Below, in pieces: positions 1 to 9,797 of a stretch of 64,000 bases of DNA. The stretch is from assembly GCA_949283935.1 (NCBI GenBank), contig CASDUJ010000006.1, positions 78,147-142,146 on the forward strand, written 5' to 3'. The notes under the pieces were generated by a model, which was given only the letters and a program-made list of their open reading frames with translations, had not been told where the DNA came from and made no database searches. Source of the DNA: an uncultured bacterium. Lineage in GTDB: Bacteria > Cyanobacteriota > Vampirovibrionia > Gastranaerophilales > JAILCC01. Both the position numbers and the translations under genes were made by a program. The number at the start of each line of letters is the position of its first letter. The first letter of the stretch is position 1.

Positions 1-461
1 CCACAAATCTCCATAGTTCCAGCTAAATTACCTTTACATTCATTTTTTAAAGACGAAATACAAATTAAAGAACCATCCATCAATGCAGTACAACCATTGT
101 TGTCGTTAGAACTAAATACTTTACCTATAACAGTTCCATCTAAAGAATAATATGAAGCATTAGATGGACAATTTTCCTTATTTCCACAATTTAAAAGAAT
201 TTCCGTATTTTCCAACAAAAAATTAAAAGGTACAAGTCCATCAACATACATATTATTCCAATATTGAGGTGCTCCATGAATTAAAATAGCTTTTTTGTAA
301 GCTTCTTCAAGATTTGTGTGTATTTTTTGTAATTTAGTTATTATTAATTTTTCTTCAAAACTATTAAAAAACGAAGGAATTACCATTACACAAAGAACAG
401 CAATAGTAAATAATGCCAACAATGTTTCGATTAATGTAAAACCTTTGTAATTATTTTTCAT
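1..461 (-). CDS. Type IV prepilin-like protein, 3' end outside the window
   Basis: Read from the reverse complement, an open frame starts at an ATG at 461 behind an AGGGG Shine-Dalgarno and runs off the left edge, giving about 153 residues. The start MKNNYKGFTLIETLLAL is a class III prepilin leader: a short basic leader, the G-F-T-L-I-E cleavage and methylation motif, then a hydrophobic helix. A prepilin peptidase would cut after the glycine and methylate the phenylalanine. The rest is a Cys-containing globular region with no domain I can name. It is a pseudopilin or minor pilin of a type IV pilus or type II secretion-like machine. With comEC at 16.3 kb it fits a DNA-uptake lifestyle, but that link is inference. 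No assembly genes are adjacent in the window. Confidence 0.85.
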   Translation of the reverse strand, partial: MKNNYKGFTLIETLLALFTIAVLCVMVIPSFFNSFEEKLIITKLQKIHTNLEEAYKKAILIHGAPQYWNNMYVDGLVPFNFLLENTEILLNCGNKENCPSNASYYSLDGTVIGKVFSSNDNNGCTALMDGSLICISSLKNECKGNLAGTMEIC

Positions 462-478
462 TTTTCCCCTGTTAGAAC

Positions 479-530
479 ATTGTATAAAATTAACAATACT
501 TTTGCAATAAATATCAAATTAAACTAAAAT
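479..530. promoter_or_regulatory. Divergent promoters sharing one -35 palindrome
   Basis: The palindrome TTGCAA at 502-507 can act as -35 in both directions. Leftward, 17 bases separate it from TACAAT (minus strand, 484-479), which would drive the prepilin gene. Rightward, 17 bases separate it from TAAAAT (525-530), which would drive the helicase gene. Both spacings are ideal for a vegetative sigma factor and both -10 boxes match five of six consensus bases. Two polymerases could not occupy the shared element together. Confidence 0.5.
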
Positions 531-557
531 ATTTACTAGACATAAAGGAACAAAAAA

Positions 558-2852
558 TTGGATTTAAATTTTGGATTTGAACTTGATGATTTTCAAAAAG
601 AAGCACAAGAATATATATGTAATAAAAAAAGCGTAGTAGTCTGTGCTCCAACAGGAGCAGGCAAAACTGTTATTGCCCAAATTGGTATTCACAAAGCTTT
701 AGAACTAGGTAAAAGATTATTTTACACAACTCCACTTAAAGCATTAAGTAATCAGAAATATAGAGATTTTTGCGAAAAATATGGAGAAAACAAAGTAGGA
801 TTACTAACAGGAGATATTTCAATAAATCGAGAAGCTCAGATTGTCGTAATGACAACTGAAGTTTTTCGAAATATGCTTTATGGAACTAATTTAGGAAAAA
901 TAGAAGAAAATTTAAAAAACGTAGAATTTGTTGTTTTGGACGAAGTTCATTATATGAACGACGAACAAAGAGGAACTGTATGGGAAGAAAGTATAATATA
1001 TTGTCCCAGTAACATAAAATTGATTGCATTAAGCGCAACTGTAGCTAACGCTAAAGCTTTAACAGAATGGATAAATACTGTCCACTCAGAAACAAATCTA
1101 GTAAACACAGATTTTAGACCAGTTCCTTTAAGATTTTATTTTTATAGTGAAGAAACCCAAAATAATATATTGCCACTTTTTGAACCTGGAGGAAATATTA
1201 ATAGAAAAATAAAGCCAATTCAAATAAAAAATCGTTTTCAGGCAAAAAAACGTAAGATATCTCCAATCAATTTAGTAGAAAATTTGCACAAAAAAGATAT
1301 GCTTCCTGCAATATATTTTACATTTAGTCGCAAAAAATGTGATACCTATATGGAAGATTGTTCTATATTGAATTTACTTTCAAAAAAAGAAGAACATGAA
1401 ATAAGAACCATTATTAATTCTTACATAAAAGACAATCCCTACCTTGCTAACCACAAAAACATAGGTTATTTGTACCAAGGTGTAGCAAGTCACCATGCAG
1501 GCTTATTACCTGCCTTGAAAGTGCTTACAGAAAAACTTTTTCAAAAAGGTTTAATTAAAGTTGTTTTTGCCACAGAAACACTAGCCGCAGGAATTAACAT
1601 GCCGGCAAGAACAACAATAATAAGTTCCATAAGCAAAAGAACAGACAATGGTCACAGAAAACTTACAGCAAGTGAATTTTTACAAATGTCAGGCAGAGCA
1701 GGCAGAAGAGGGATGGACAAAGTAGGACACGTAGTAATTGTAGGCAATCAATTTGAAGATCCTATAGATGCATATGAAATAGCCAAAGCTAAAGCTGACC
1801 CTTTATCGAGTCAATTTACCCCTAGTTATTCAATGGTATTAAATCTTTTGCAAAGATTTTCTCTTGAAGAAGCTAGAGAATTAATATTAAAAAGTTTTGG
1901 ATATTTTTCTTCTAATACAAGGCTTAAACCATATATTGATGAAATGGAAAAAATAAGTGAAAAGTTAAATGCAATAGAAAATTTTAAATGTCCTCATAAA
2001 CTTAAATCCTCAAATTTAATAGAATTTAACAAAACAAAAAACACTTATGTACAATATCGAAAAATTACAAATACACTATTGAAACAAGCTAAACATCGTG
2101 GAGGCAAAAATGCTCCTGAAGTTATTGAATATTCCAACAAAACTAAAAATTTATATAAAAAAATGGAAGCAACCAAATGTAATTATTGCAAATTGTACAA
2201 AAAACACATAAAAGAAATTGAATTACAAGGACGTTTTGAAAAAAAACTAGAAAAAATTAAGAAAACAATTGAATTTGAAAAAGATACTTATTGGAATAGA
2301 TTTATAAAACTTAAAGAAATTTTGACGCAATATGGATACATAGAAGACAATTATCCAACAGATAAAGGAATTATGACAGGAGCATTTAGAGCAGAAAATG
2401 AATTATATCTGGCAGAATTGTTATTTAATGGAATTTTTGATAATTTAAATTATTCTGAACTTGCAGCAGTTGTATGTGCAATTTCAACAGAGGAAGACAG
2501 AATTTTTAGCAGACCTAGATTAAAAATAAGTAAAAATGTAAAATCATCAATTTTTAGAGCAAGAGAAATATTAAAAAAAATTCATCAAAGTCAAAAAGAG
2601 AAAGGTATTGATGTTTTTATGAATTGGAATCCTAAATTTAGCGCATATATTGAATTTTGGATAAATGGAGGAGAATGGAGTGAAATGTTTATTGATGATG
2701 AATTTTCCGAAGGAGATTTGGTTAGAGCATTTAAAAGAACTATAGATGTCTTAAGACAATTTTGCACAATAAAAAACATTCCATCAGAAATAGCTAACAA
2801 TGCAAGTTTGGCAATAGATTGTATTAATAGAGATCCAATAAAAGAAGATTAA
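558..2852 (+). CDS. Ski2/Mtr4-like DEVH-box RNA helicase
   Basis: This 764-residue superfamily 2 helicase has Walker A PTGAGKT at 31-37, the DEVH box at 128-131, SAT at 159-161 and motif VI QMSGRAGRRG at 376-385. The motif set and the C-terminal helical region match the Ski2/Mtr4 branch, whose bacterial members include actinobacterial HelY and the cyanobacterial/chloroplast ISE2 type. It is therefore expected to be an ATP-driven RNA helicase in rRNA or mRNA processing. A CPH at 478-480 and a CNYC at 541-544 flank a basic stretch and could bind one metal ion. The start is TTG with an AAGGA Shine-Dalgarno eight bases upstream. It is transcribed away from the prepilin gene. The family is clear; the substrate is unknown. 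Confidence 0.9.
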   Translation: MDLNFGFELDDFQKEAQEYICNKKSVVVCAPTGAGKTVIAQIGIHKALELGKRLFYTTPLKALSNQKYRDFCEKYGENKVGLLTGDISINREAQIVVMTTEVFRNMLYGTNLGKIEENLKNVEFVVLDEVHYMNDEQRGTVWEESIIYCPSNIKLIALSATVANAKALTEWINTVHSETNLVNTDFRPVPLRFYFYSEETQNNILPLFEPGGNINRKIKPIQIKNRFQAKKRKISPINLVENLHKKDMLPAIYFTFSRKKCDTYMEDCSILNLLSKKEEHEIRTIINSYIKDNPYLANHKNIGYLYQGVASHHAGLLPALKVLTEKLFQKGLIKVVFATETLAAGINMPARTTIISSISKRTDNGHRKLTASEFLQMSGRAGRRGMDKVGHVVIVGNQFEDPIDAYEIAKAKADPLSSQFTPSYSMVLNLLQRFSLEEARELILKSFGYFSSNTRLKPYIDEMEKISEKLNAIENFKCPHKLKSSNLIEFNKTKNTYVQYRKITNTLLKQAKHRGGKNAPEVIEYSNKTKNLYKKMEATKCNYCKLYKKHIKEIELQGRFEKKLEKIKKTIEFEKDTYWNRFIKLKEILTQYGYIEDNYPTDKGIMTGAFRAENELYLAELLFNGIFDNLNYSELAAVVCAISTEEDRIFSRPRLKISKNVKSSIFRAREILKKIHQSQKEKGIDVFMNWNPKFSAYIEFWINGGEWSEMFIDDEFSEGDLVRAFKRTIDVLRQFCTIKNIPSEIANNASLAIDCINRDPIKED

Positions 2853-2859
2853 AAATTTA

Positions 2860-2888
2860 TTATCAACACAAATACTTCATGTTATACT
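2860..2888 (+). promoter_or_regulatory. Candidate promoter of the TPR gene, possibly leaderless
   Basis: TTATCA (2860-2865), a 17-base spacer and TATACT (2883-2888) sit so that only six bases separate the -10 box from the ATG at 2895. Transcription would begin at or next to the start codon. There is no strong Shine-Dalgarno, only AGGT directly before the ATG. The match is moderate in AT-rich DNA. Confidence 0.3.
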
Positions 2889-2894
2889 TTAGGT

Positions 2895-3473
2895 ATGAAA
2901 AATATTTGGAAAATTTTTTTATTATTTATTATCATTTTCGGACTAAGTTATACAGTTATAGCGCAAGATTCTCAGGTAAATTACACATTAATTCGCCAAA
3001 AAGGAATAGAAGCCTACAACAAAGGTAATTACAAAGAAGCTATAAATTATTTAACAAGTATTCCAAAAAATGAACACACACTTGAAATGGTTATATGTAT
3101 AGCGAATAGTTACGAAAGTATAGGAGATACACGTTCTGCAGTTATACTTTTGGAATCTTTAAATAAAAGAAACATAAACAATTATAGTGCCTTTTACAAT
3201 TTAGGAAATATTTATTTAAAAGCTAAAGTTTATAAAAACGCAATAGAATCGTACAAGACATGTACAAAATTAAACAGTAAATTTGCTCCGGCTTATTATA
3301 ATCTTGGAATTACTTATTATGAAATTAAAGACTACAACAAAGCTTTATTTAATTTTGAAAAAGCAATGAGATTAAATCCTTCTAACAAAGATTATATATA
3401 TAATGCAGGAGTATGTTTAGAAGCCATGGGCAATATAAAAGAAGCAAATGAATATTTCAAAAAAGCTAAATAA
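2895..3473 (+). CDS. Secreted tetratricopeptide-repeat protein
   Basis: The 192-residue product starts with a lysine, a hydrophobic run and a likely signal peptidase I site near residue 24 (V-I-A-Q), so it should be exported. The rest is about four TPR units, with the typical alternation of small and aromatic residues (for example AYYNLGITYYEIKDYNKAL). TPR proteins act as scaffolds, and no enzymatic motif is visible. It follows the helicase by 42 bases and precedes a LysM protein and a cyclase, but no shared function is evident. Other TPR proteins in the window lie at 36.5 kb and 54.7 kb. Confidence 0.75.
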   Translation: MKNIWKIFLLFIIIFGLSYTVIAQDSQVNYTLIRQKGIEAYNKGNYKEAINYLTSIPKNEHTLEMVICIANSYESIGDTRSAVILLESLNKRNINNYSAFYNLGNIYLKAKVYKNAIESYKTCTKLNSKFAPAYYNLGITYYEIKDYNKALFNFEKAMRLNPSNKDYIYNAGVCLEAMGNIKEANEYFKKAK

Positions 3474-3569
3474 AATATTAATAATTTGTTATCAATTTGA
3501 ATGATTAATATGTTCATGCTAATATATTCATAAGACATCTTGGGAAAGAGTAGGAAGGCTGAGGAATAT

Positions 3570-4109
3570 ATGAAGAACACACTTCAACAAAAGACAAATA
3601 TCTCCAGAGAGAAACTAGCAGTACTAGAAGAATTATTATCTACAAAACAAAAAGAATACGAAGCTACTGCATCAGAATATAATCAACAAAACAAAGATAG
3701 AGAAATAGATATTCTTTGGCAAGAATTAAAAACTCATAGAGAAGAACGTTCTCCAGGAGTATATCTTTCAATAGGATTTGTTGTAGGAGCATTAGCTATG
3801 TTTCTTATGACTTCTATAATAAATTTTGGAGTCCAAAGCGAAAATACAGCAGATTTTAATTTATGGAAAAAGAGCAGTATTTCTTCGAAAAACGCATCAA
3901 TTAATGTAGCTCCTGCCAGCAATGCTGGTGAAGTTTTAAACAATATGACATACACAATAAAAAGTGGCGACACATTAGAAACTATAGCTGTAAAATATTA
4001 CGGAATAGCAAGTCAAGCTAATGTAGCAAAAATACAACGTGCAAATGACATAAAAAATCCTCATAGTATTCAAATAGGCCAAACTATAACTATTCCTTTA
4101 GCAGAATAA
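3570..4109 (+). CDS. Membrane-anchored LysM protein
   Basis: The 179-residue protein has a charged, coiled-coil-like N-terminus (about 1-65), one membrane segment (about 72-95, GFVVGALAMFLMTSIINFGV) and a C-terminal LysM domain beginning YTIKSGDTLETIAVKYYG. LysM binds N-acetylglucosamine polymers, so the C-terminus probably contacts peptidoglycan outside the inner membrane. I chose the ATG at 3570 because GAGGA lies four bases upstream; a longer frame from a TTG at 3540 has no ribosome site. The next gene starts ten bases after the stop, so the two are probably co-transcribed. Confidence 0.75.
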   Translation: MKNTLQQKTNISREKLAVLEELLSTKQKEYEATASEYNQQNKDREIDILWQELKTHREERSPGVYLSIGFVVGALAMFLMTSIINFGVQSENTADFNLWKKSSISSKNASINVAPASNAGEVLNNMTYTIKSGDTLETIAVKYYGIASQANVAKIQRANDIKNPHSIQIGQTITIPLAE

Positions 4110-4119
4110 GGTATAGCAA

Positions 4120-5952
4120 ATGGAAAAAGAAAAAATTATTAGAGGTATTTCATATGCACTTTTGATTTTTTTTGTATTGAGTTTTTTGACTCTTTTAACA
4201 AAAGAAATACCCTTTGCAGATAATTTTTTTAAATCTTTAGAAGTTAAAAGTTTTGATTTTAGAGAAAATATACTAGCTAACATATACGGCCAAAAAAGAA
4301 CAGACAATTCGAAACTTGCTTTAATAGTTATAGATGATGATTCAATGGAAAAATTAACCGAACGTTATGGTTCTTGGCCTTGGAACAGAAGTTCTTATGC
4401 AGACATTATTCGATATTTGGTTAAAGATCAAGCTGATACAATATTTTTAGATTTTATGTTTTTAGGATTTCACCAAGGTAATGAACAAAAGGATTGGGAT
4501 TTTATTAACGAAGTAAGCAAAAACAAAAATATTTATATAGCTTTAAATTTTGATTTTCGCAAAAGTGAAGAAAATAGCGAACTACCTTTAGAGTTAGCAG
4601 CTAATTTGGATAACAAAAGTTTGTCAATAGATTTTAAGGATTTTACTTTTACAAATGTTAGAAGTATTATTCCTGAGCTTATGAAAGCAGCCTCAAACAT
4701 TGTTTTTATAAATTACCAAAGAGATAATGACGGTATATCAAGAAGAGCTCCAAGTTTTTTTGTATACAAAGAAAAATATTACCCATATGCTGCATTAAAA
4801 ATTGTTCAAGATTATATGCTTAGAAATAATATTATTGGAAGTGAAAAATTTACTATTACTTCTGATAATTATCTTGTGATGGGTTCTAAAAAAACAAAAC
4901 TTGATCGAGAAGGTTACTTAGTATTAAATTGGCACAACAAAAGTAATGTTGAAGAAATTCCATTTTGGAAAGTAATTGAAGGGAAAGTAGAAAAAGGATA
5001 TTTCAAAGATAAAATAGTAGCAATAGGAGCAAGTGCTGTTTCATTAGCTGACACAAAAAGCACACCTCTTGAAAGATATCTTCCAGGGGTGAAAATTCAC
5101 ACTACATATATGAACAACTTATTAAATTCAAATGCCATAAAACCTGTAGATTTTAAATTTAATCTTTTAATAACTTTTGTTTTTATTTTTACAACTAGTA
5201 TTTTACTTTTTAAAATAAATTCAAATTTATTCAATGCAATTAGTGTAATATTATTAATTATTTTGTATGTTTTATTTTCCACTTGGATTTTGGCGAAATA
5301 CAATTTATGGATTGATTTAGCATATCCAATATTTTTAATTTTATCTACATATACTGTTGTCTATGTTGTTAAATTTATAAGAAAATCTCAAGATTTTGAA
5401 AAGACATACAAACTTGCCACAACAGATGGATTAACGGAATTATACAATCACAGATATTTTCAAGAGCAAATGATTGCAAATATTGACACAGCTAAAAGAT
5501 ACAAGAACAATTTTAGTTTAATTATAATAGACATAGATTTTTTCAAAAAATTTAATGATAAATTTGGACATCAATCAGGTGATGCTGTTTTAAAACAAGT
5601 TGCTGGAATTTTAAAAAAATCTGTAAGAGCTTCTGATATTGTTGCGAGATACGGAGGAGAAGAAATGGCAATTATTCTCACAAATACTAATCTTGAAGAT
5701 GCTCAAATTACAGCGAACAAAATTTGCAAAGCTGTTGCCAATAAACCTTTTAAACTTGTTGGAGGTATTGAATGTAAAGTGACCATAAGTCTTGGGGTAG
5801 CAACTTATCCAATGCACGGAGAGAAGCCTCAAGATTTAATAGAAATAGCAGACAAAGGTTTATACAATGCAAAAGAAAATGGAAGAAATCAAGTAGGTAA
5901 AATTCCTTATGTTGAGCCAAAACAAAATGAAGAAAATTCTTTAGAGGAGTAA
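4120..5952 (+). CDS. CHASE2-domain diguanylate cyclase
   Basis: The 610-residue protein has an N-terminal membrane segment, an extracytoplasmic CHASE2 sensor domain (about 40-335, with the GSWPWNR signature), three membrane segments (about 345-420) and a C-terminal GGDEF domain (about 430-600). Its active-site loop reads GGEEM at 512-516, where GG[DE]EF is usual. An RxxD inhibitory site, RASD, lies at 503-506, five residues upstream as in product-inhibited cyclases. It should make cyclic di-GMP in response to an external signal, provided the Met substitution is tolerated. It follows the LysM gene by ten bases and is followed by asnS after two bases, so a read-through operon is likely. Confidence 0.88.
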   Translation: MEKEKIIRGISYALLIFFVLSFLTLLTKEIPFADNFFKSLEVKSFDFRENILANIYGQKRTDNSKLALIVIDDDSMEKLTERYGSWPWNRSSYADIIRYLVKDQADTIFLDFMFLGFHQGNEQKDWDFINEVSKNKNIYIALNFDFRKSEENSELPLELAANLDNKSLSIDFKDFTFTNVRSIIPELMKAASNIVFINYQRDNDGISRRAPSFFVYKEKYYPYAALKIVQDYMLRNNIIGSEKFTITSDNYLVMGSKKTKLDREGYLVLNWHNKSNVEEIPFWKVIEGKVEKGYFKDKIVAIGASAVSLADTKSTPLERYLPGVKIHTTYMNNLLNSNAIKPVDFKFNLLITFVFIFTTSILLFKINSNLFNAISVILLIILYVLFSTWILAKYNLWIDLAYPIFLILSTYTVVYVVKFIRKSQDFEKTYKLATTDGLTELYNHRYFQEQMIANIDTAKRYKNNFSLIIIDIDFFKKFNDKFGHQSGDAVLKQVAGILKKSVRASDIVARYGGEEMAIILTNTNLEDAQITANKICKAVANKPFKLVGGIECKVTISLGVATYPMHGEKPQDLIEIADKGLYNAKENGRNQVGKIPYVEPKQNEENSLEE

Positions 5953-5954
5953 TT

Positions 5955-7247
5955 ATGAATTTTGTAAGAATTAAAGATGTAAACAAATACGAAGGACAAG
6001 AAATAAAAATAAAAGGATGGGTATACAATAAACGTTCTAGTGGTAAATTACATTTTTTACAAATTAGAGATGGTTCAGCAGAAATTCAAGCTGTAGCTTT
6101 CAAAGGAGATTTACCGGACGAAATATTTAATCTTACAGATAAAATTACTCAAGAAACATCAGTAGAAATACAAGGAATAGTAAACAAACATGAACGCTCA
6201 AAAATTGGCTACGAAATTGCTTTAAAAGATATAAAAATTATTGGAGAAAGTTGTGATTATCCAATTTCACCCAAAGAACATGGTGTAGATTTTCTTATGC
6301 AAAATCGTCATTTATGGTTAAGAGCACCAAGACAAAGAGCCATTTTAAAAATTCGTCATGCAATAATAACATCCATAAGAAAATTTTTTGACGAAGAAGG
6401 ATTTGTTTTAATAGATGCTCCCATTTTTACTCCATCCGCTTGCGAGGGAACAACAAATCTTTTTGAAACAGAATATTTTGATACAAAAGCTTATTTAACC
6501 CAAAGCGGGCAACTATACATGGAAGCAGCTGCAATGGCTTTTGGAAAAGTTTATTGTTTTGGTCCTACCTTTAGGGCTGAAAAATCTAAAACCAGAAGAC
6601 ATTTAACTGAATTTTGGATGGTTGAACCAGAAGTAGCTTTTAACGACATATATGATAATATGGATTTGGCTGAAAATTTTCTTGTTTATATAGTTAATTA
6701 TGTTTTACAAAATTGCAAAGAAGAATTAGACCTTTTGGAAAGAGACATTTCCAAACTTGAAAAAATAAAAAAACCCTTTGCCCGTATTACTTATGATGAA
6801 GCCATAGAAATTTTACATAAAAAAGGAAATGAAACACCTTGGGGCGAAGACTTCGGAGGAGATGAAGAGACTTTAATTTCAGAAGAATTTGAAACTCCCG
6901 TTATGATTTACAAATATCCAGCAGAAGTTAAAGCTTTTTACATGAAACAAGATCCTGACAATAAAAAACTTGCAATGTGCGTTGACGTAATTGCCCCTGA
7001 AGGTTATGGAGAAATTATAGGAGGAGGTCAACGCGAAGAAAATATGAATATACTTTTATCTAAAATTAAAAAACACAATTTACCAGAAGAAGCTTTTGAT
7101 TGGTATTTAGATTTGAGAAAATATGGAAGTGTTCCCCATTCAGGTTTTGGTTTAGGAATAGAAAGAACTGTTGCTTGGATATGTGGCTTGCATCATGTAA
7201 GAGAAACTATTCCATTTCCAAGACTTATGGATAGAATTCGCCCATAA
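5955..7247 (+). CDS. asnS: Asparaginyl-tRNA synthetase
   Basis: The 430-residue class II synthetase charges tRNA-Asn with asparagine. An N-terminal OB-fold anticodon-binding domain (about 1-105) precedes the catalytic core. Motif 2 is visible in the [20 protein letters not shown] region and motif 3 in [15 protein letters not shown]. The length and the [11 protein letters not shown] segment favour AsnRS over AspRS, which usually carries a large GAD insertion. The ATG has GAGGAG upstream, overlapping the end of the cyclase gene. Its 3' end meets dtd on the opposite strand six bases away, with no terminator. Confidence 0.93.
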   Translation: MNFVRIKDVNKYEGQEIKIKGWVYNKRSSGKLHFLQIRDGSAEIQAVAFKGDLPDEIFNLTDKITQETSVEIQGIVNKHERSKIGYEIALKDIKIIGESCDYPISPKEHGVDFLMQNRHLWLRAPRQRAILKIRHAIITSIRKFFDEEGFVLIDAPIFTPSACEGTTNLFETEYFDTKAYLTQSGQLYMEAAAMAFGKVYCFGPTFRAEKSKTRRHLTEFWMVEPEVAFNDIYDNMDLAENFLVYIVNYVLQNCKEELDLLERDISKLEKIKKPFARITYDEAIEILHKKGNETPWGEDFGGDEETLISEEFETPVMIYKYPAEVKAFYMKQDPDNKKLAMCVDVIAPEGYGEIIGGGQREENMNILLSKIKKHNLPEEAFDWYLDLRKYGSVPHSGFGLGIERTVAWICGLHHVRETIPFPRLMDRIRP

Positions 7248-7253
7248 AAGATA

Positions 7254-7694
7254 TTAATTGGCTTCAACCATAAAAGTTACAGGCCCATCATTAAGAAGAT
7301 TTATTTCCATCATTGCTTTAAAGACTCCCGTTTTAACAGATAAACCACAATTTTTCAAACATAAAACAAAATATTCATAAAGTTTATTTGCTTCTTCAGG
7401 ATTTTTAGCATTATCGAAACTAGGACGAGTACCTTTTTTACAATCAGCCGCTAAAGTAAATTGAGAAACAACCAAAATTTCTCCTTTAATATCTGTTACA
7501 GAAAAATTCATTTTCTCATTTTCATCTTCAAAAATACGTAGTTTAAGAATTTTGTTAACTAAATAATCTGCTTGTTTTTGGGAATCATTTTTTTCAACAC
7601 CTAAAAATATTAATAAACCCCCATTAATTTGCGAATATTTTTGTCCTTTTATCGTAACATTTGCAAATTTAACTCTCTGTATTAACGCTTTCAT
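7254..7694 (-). CDS. dtd: D-aminoacyl-tRNA deacylase
   Basis: The 146-residue product matches the DTD family in full length. It hydrolyses D-amino acids (and glycine mischarged on tRNA-Ala) from tRNA. The family signatures SQFTLAAD and C-terminal NDGPVTF are present; the Gly-Pro of the latter forms the chiral proofreading site. Its start overlaps the end of the acyltransferase gene by 26 bases in another frame, so translational coupling is likely. It lies last in the minus-strand run aroA-plsC-dtd. Confidence 0.93.
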   Translation of the reverse strand: MKALIQRVKFANVTIKGQKYSQINGGLLIFLGVEKNDSQKQADYLVNKILKLRIFEDENEKMNFSVTDIKGEILVVSQFTLAADCKKGTRPSFDNAKNPEEANKLYEYFVLCLKNCGLSVKTGVFKAMMEINLLNDGPVTFMVEAN

Positions 7695-8382
7695 GGGAAT
7701 CTTTCTTTTCTCTTATTTTTTGAATTTTATCTTTTGCACTTTGCTCAATTTCGTAATCACCTAATTTAACTATAGCTTCGCACCATTGTTCCATTGTATC
7801 TGCAAGATCTTTTGATGGAGCAAATGGTTCACCAATTTTTATTACAAGCTTTTTGGAAAAAGGTATTTTACTAAATCCATTAGCTCCTTTAATAGAAACT
7901 GGTAGTATCTTAGCTTTTGCTGCTCTTGCTAAATATGCAAATCCAGGATTTATTTTGGTAATTTTCCCAGGTAAATCTCTGTTGCCTTGAGGAAACATCG
8001 CAAGTATCCATCTTTTTGTTTTCATAATTGCTTGAGCAGTTCTAATTGTAGCTATTTCTAATTTATTTCTGTCTACTGCAAAAGTACCAAGGGCAACAAT
8101 AATAGGACACAAAATTGGTACATCATACAGTTCTTTTTTAGCCATATAAGCTATAGGTCTTTGAGTTGCAAAAGAAACAAGTTCTGGATCAAGATAAGAC
8201 GAATGAGTAGGAGCTACTAAAAATGATTCGCCTTTTGGGATATTTTCTCTTCCCACAATTTTTACTCTGAAAAAAGTAATAACATAAGGTACTACAAAAA
8301 TCCAAACAGCAATCCATTGAAAAATTTCTGTCAAAAAATTGTATTCTTTTGTTTCTCTTTTTGCGTAATTTCTTTTGGCCAT
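7669..8382 (-). CDS. plsC: 1-acylglycerol-3-phosphate acyltransferase (PlsC family)
   Basis: The 237-residue protein has the PlsC acyltransferase catalytic motif H-x4-D at His60-Asp65 (THSSYLD) after a hydrophobic N-terminal segment (about 20-40). It would acylate lysophosphatidic acid in the inner membrane to give phosphatidic acid. The second conserved block reads FPQGNRD where FPEGTRS is typical, so the glutamate and threonine are replaced; substrate preference may differ. The tail (about 205-237) is charged. The gene starts two bases after aroA ends and overlaps dtd, making a tight three-gene unit. Confidence 0.85.
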   Translation of the reverse strand: MAKRNYAKRETKEYNFLTEIFQWIAVWIFVVPYVITFFRVKIVGRENIPKGESFLVAPTHSSYLDPELVSFATQRPIAYMAKKELYDVPILCPIIVALGTFAVDRNKLEIATIRTAQAIMKTKRWILAMFPQGNRDLPGKITKINPGFAYLARAAKAKILPVSIKGANGFSKIPFSKKLVIKIGEPFAPSKDLADTMEQWCEAIVKLGDYEIEQSAKDKIQKIREKKDSHESVNTES

Positions 8383-8384
8383 TT

Positions 8385-9668
8385 TTATTCCTCTTTTAAT
8401 TTTTCTATTGTTTGAACAAATTCAGGGAAAGATGTATTAACCCATTGAAAATCATTAATTATCAAAGGTTTTTCACAAATTAATCCTGCAATATAAGCAC
8501 TCATAGCTAATCTATGATCATTATATGTCTCAATTATTTTATCACCTTTAAGTTTTGTTTTACCTTCTATTTCAAAACCATCGTCTTTTTCTTGTATACA
8601 CATTCCTAATTTTGAAAATTCACAACACACAGCTTTTATTCTATCCGATTCTTTGTTTCTTAAATCCCAAGCATCTTTTACAATAGTTTTTCCTACAGCT
8701 TGTGAAGCTAAAATTGTAATAACAGGCAATTCGTCAATTAAACGTGGAATTAAATTACCTTGTATAGTTATACCTTTAAGATTTTCGCTATATGAAACTT
8801 TTATGTCAGCAATTTCTTCATTACAAATTATTCTTGAATTTAGTATTTGAATGTTTACCCCCATTTTTTTCATTACATCTATAATGCCTGTTCGTGTTGA
8901 ATTTATGCCAACATTTTTTATTGTTATTTCAGCATTAGGAACAATTGCAGCAGCAACTAAAAAGAACGCAGCCGATGAAATATCTCCTGGAATTATTAAA
9001 TCACTAGGGTAAAGCTCTGAAGGAGTAATTCCAATTTCCAAGCCATTAATTTCTATATTAGCTCCCAAATATTTAAGCATTCTTTCAGAATGATCTCGGG
9101 ATTGAAATGGTTCAGTAATAGTTGTTTTACCCTTAGCAAAAAGTCCTGCAAATAATAAACAAGATTTTACCTGCGCACTTGCAATAGGAGAAACATAATT
9201 TATTCCATTAAGTAAAGACTTTTTTATAATTAAAGGAGCTTTGAAATCATTATTTTTAGAAGAAATATTAGCTCCCATAAGCTTTAAAGGCTCTATAATT
9301 CGCTTCATAGGTCTTTTAGATAAACTCTCATCACCTTCAAGTATACTTTCAAAATTTTGTCCAACTAAAATTCCACTTAAAAGTCTTATCGTAGTGCCTG
9401 AATTACCAACATAAAGAGGTTTTTGGGGGTTAGAAAGCTCTTTGCATTCTAAGCTAAAATTTTTTTCATTTTCAAAATCAATTTTAGCTCCAAGTTCTTT
9501 AAATATTTTCAAAGTATTTTGACAATCCTCTCCTTGAGAATAGTTTTTTATTTTTATTTTTCCTTTACATAAAGCTCCCAACATTACTGCACGATGACTA
9601 AGAGATTTATCAGGAGGAACTTCTATTTCGCCTTTTAAAGTTTTTATTTTTTCAATTTTTAATTGCAT
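8385..9668 (-). CDS. aroA: 3-phosphoshikimate 1-carboxyvinyltransferase (EPSP synthase)
   Basis: The 427-residue enzyme makes EPSP from shikimate-3-phosphate and phosphoenolpyruvate in the shikimate pathway. Visible motifs are DKSLSHRAVMLGAL near the N-terminus, GNSGTTIRLLSG (phosphoenolpyruvate site), ESDRIKA and YNDHRLAM. The length and two-lobed repeat arrangement are normal. The GNSGTT loop is closer to the class II, Gram-positive-like enzymes than to E. coli; this subclass call is tentative. It is the first gene of the minus-strand run ending in dtd. No other aro gene is in the window. Confidence 0.94.
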   Translation of the reverse strand: MQLKIEKIKTLKGEIEVPPDKSLSHRAVMLGALCKGKIKIKNYSQGEDCQNTLKIFKELGAKIDFENEKNFSLECKELSNPQKPLYVGNSGTTIRLLSGILVGQNFESILEGDESLSKRPMKRIIEPLKLMGANISSKNNDFKAPLIIKKSLLNGINYVSPIASAQVKSCLLFAGLFAKGKTTITEPFQSRDHSERMLKYLGANIEINGLEIGITPSELYPSDLIIPGDISSAAFFLVAAAIVPNAEITIKNVGINSTRTGIIDVMKKMGVNIQILNSRIICNEEIADIKVSYSENLKGITIQGNLIPRLIDELPVITILASQAVGKTIVKDAWDLRNKESDRIKAVCCEFSKLGMCIQEKDDGFEIEGKTKLKGDKIIETYNDHRLAMSAYIAGLICEKPLIINDFQWVNTSFPEFVQTIEKLKEE

Positions 9669-9797
9669 AATAAAATTATTTTAACATGAAAAATAATTAG
9701 TTCTTTACACCTTTAATAATATTTGTTTAGTAAAAAACAAACAATGTCATAATTAAACAAAATATAGTTGGAGAATTTTTATGGATATTTATCTTTT

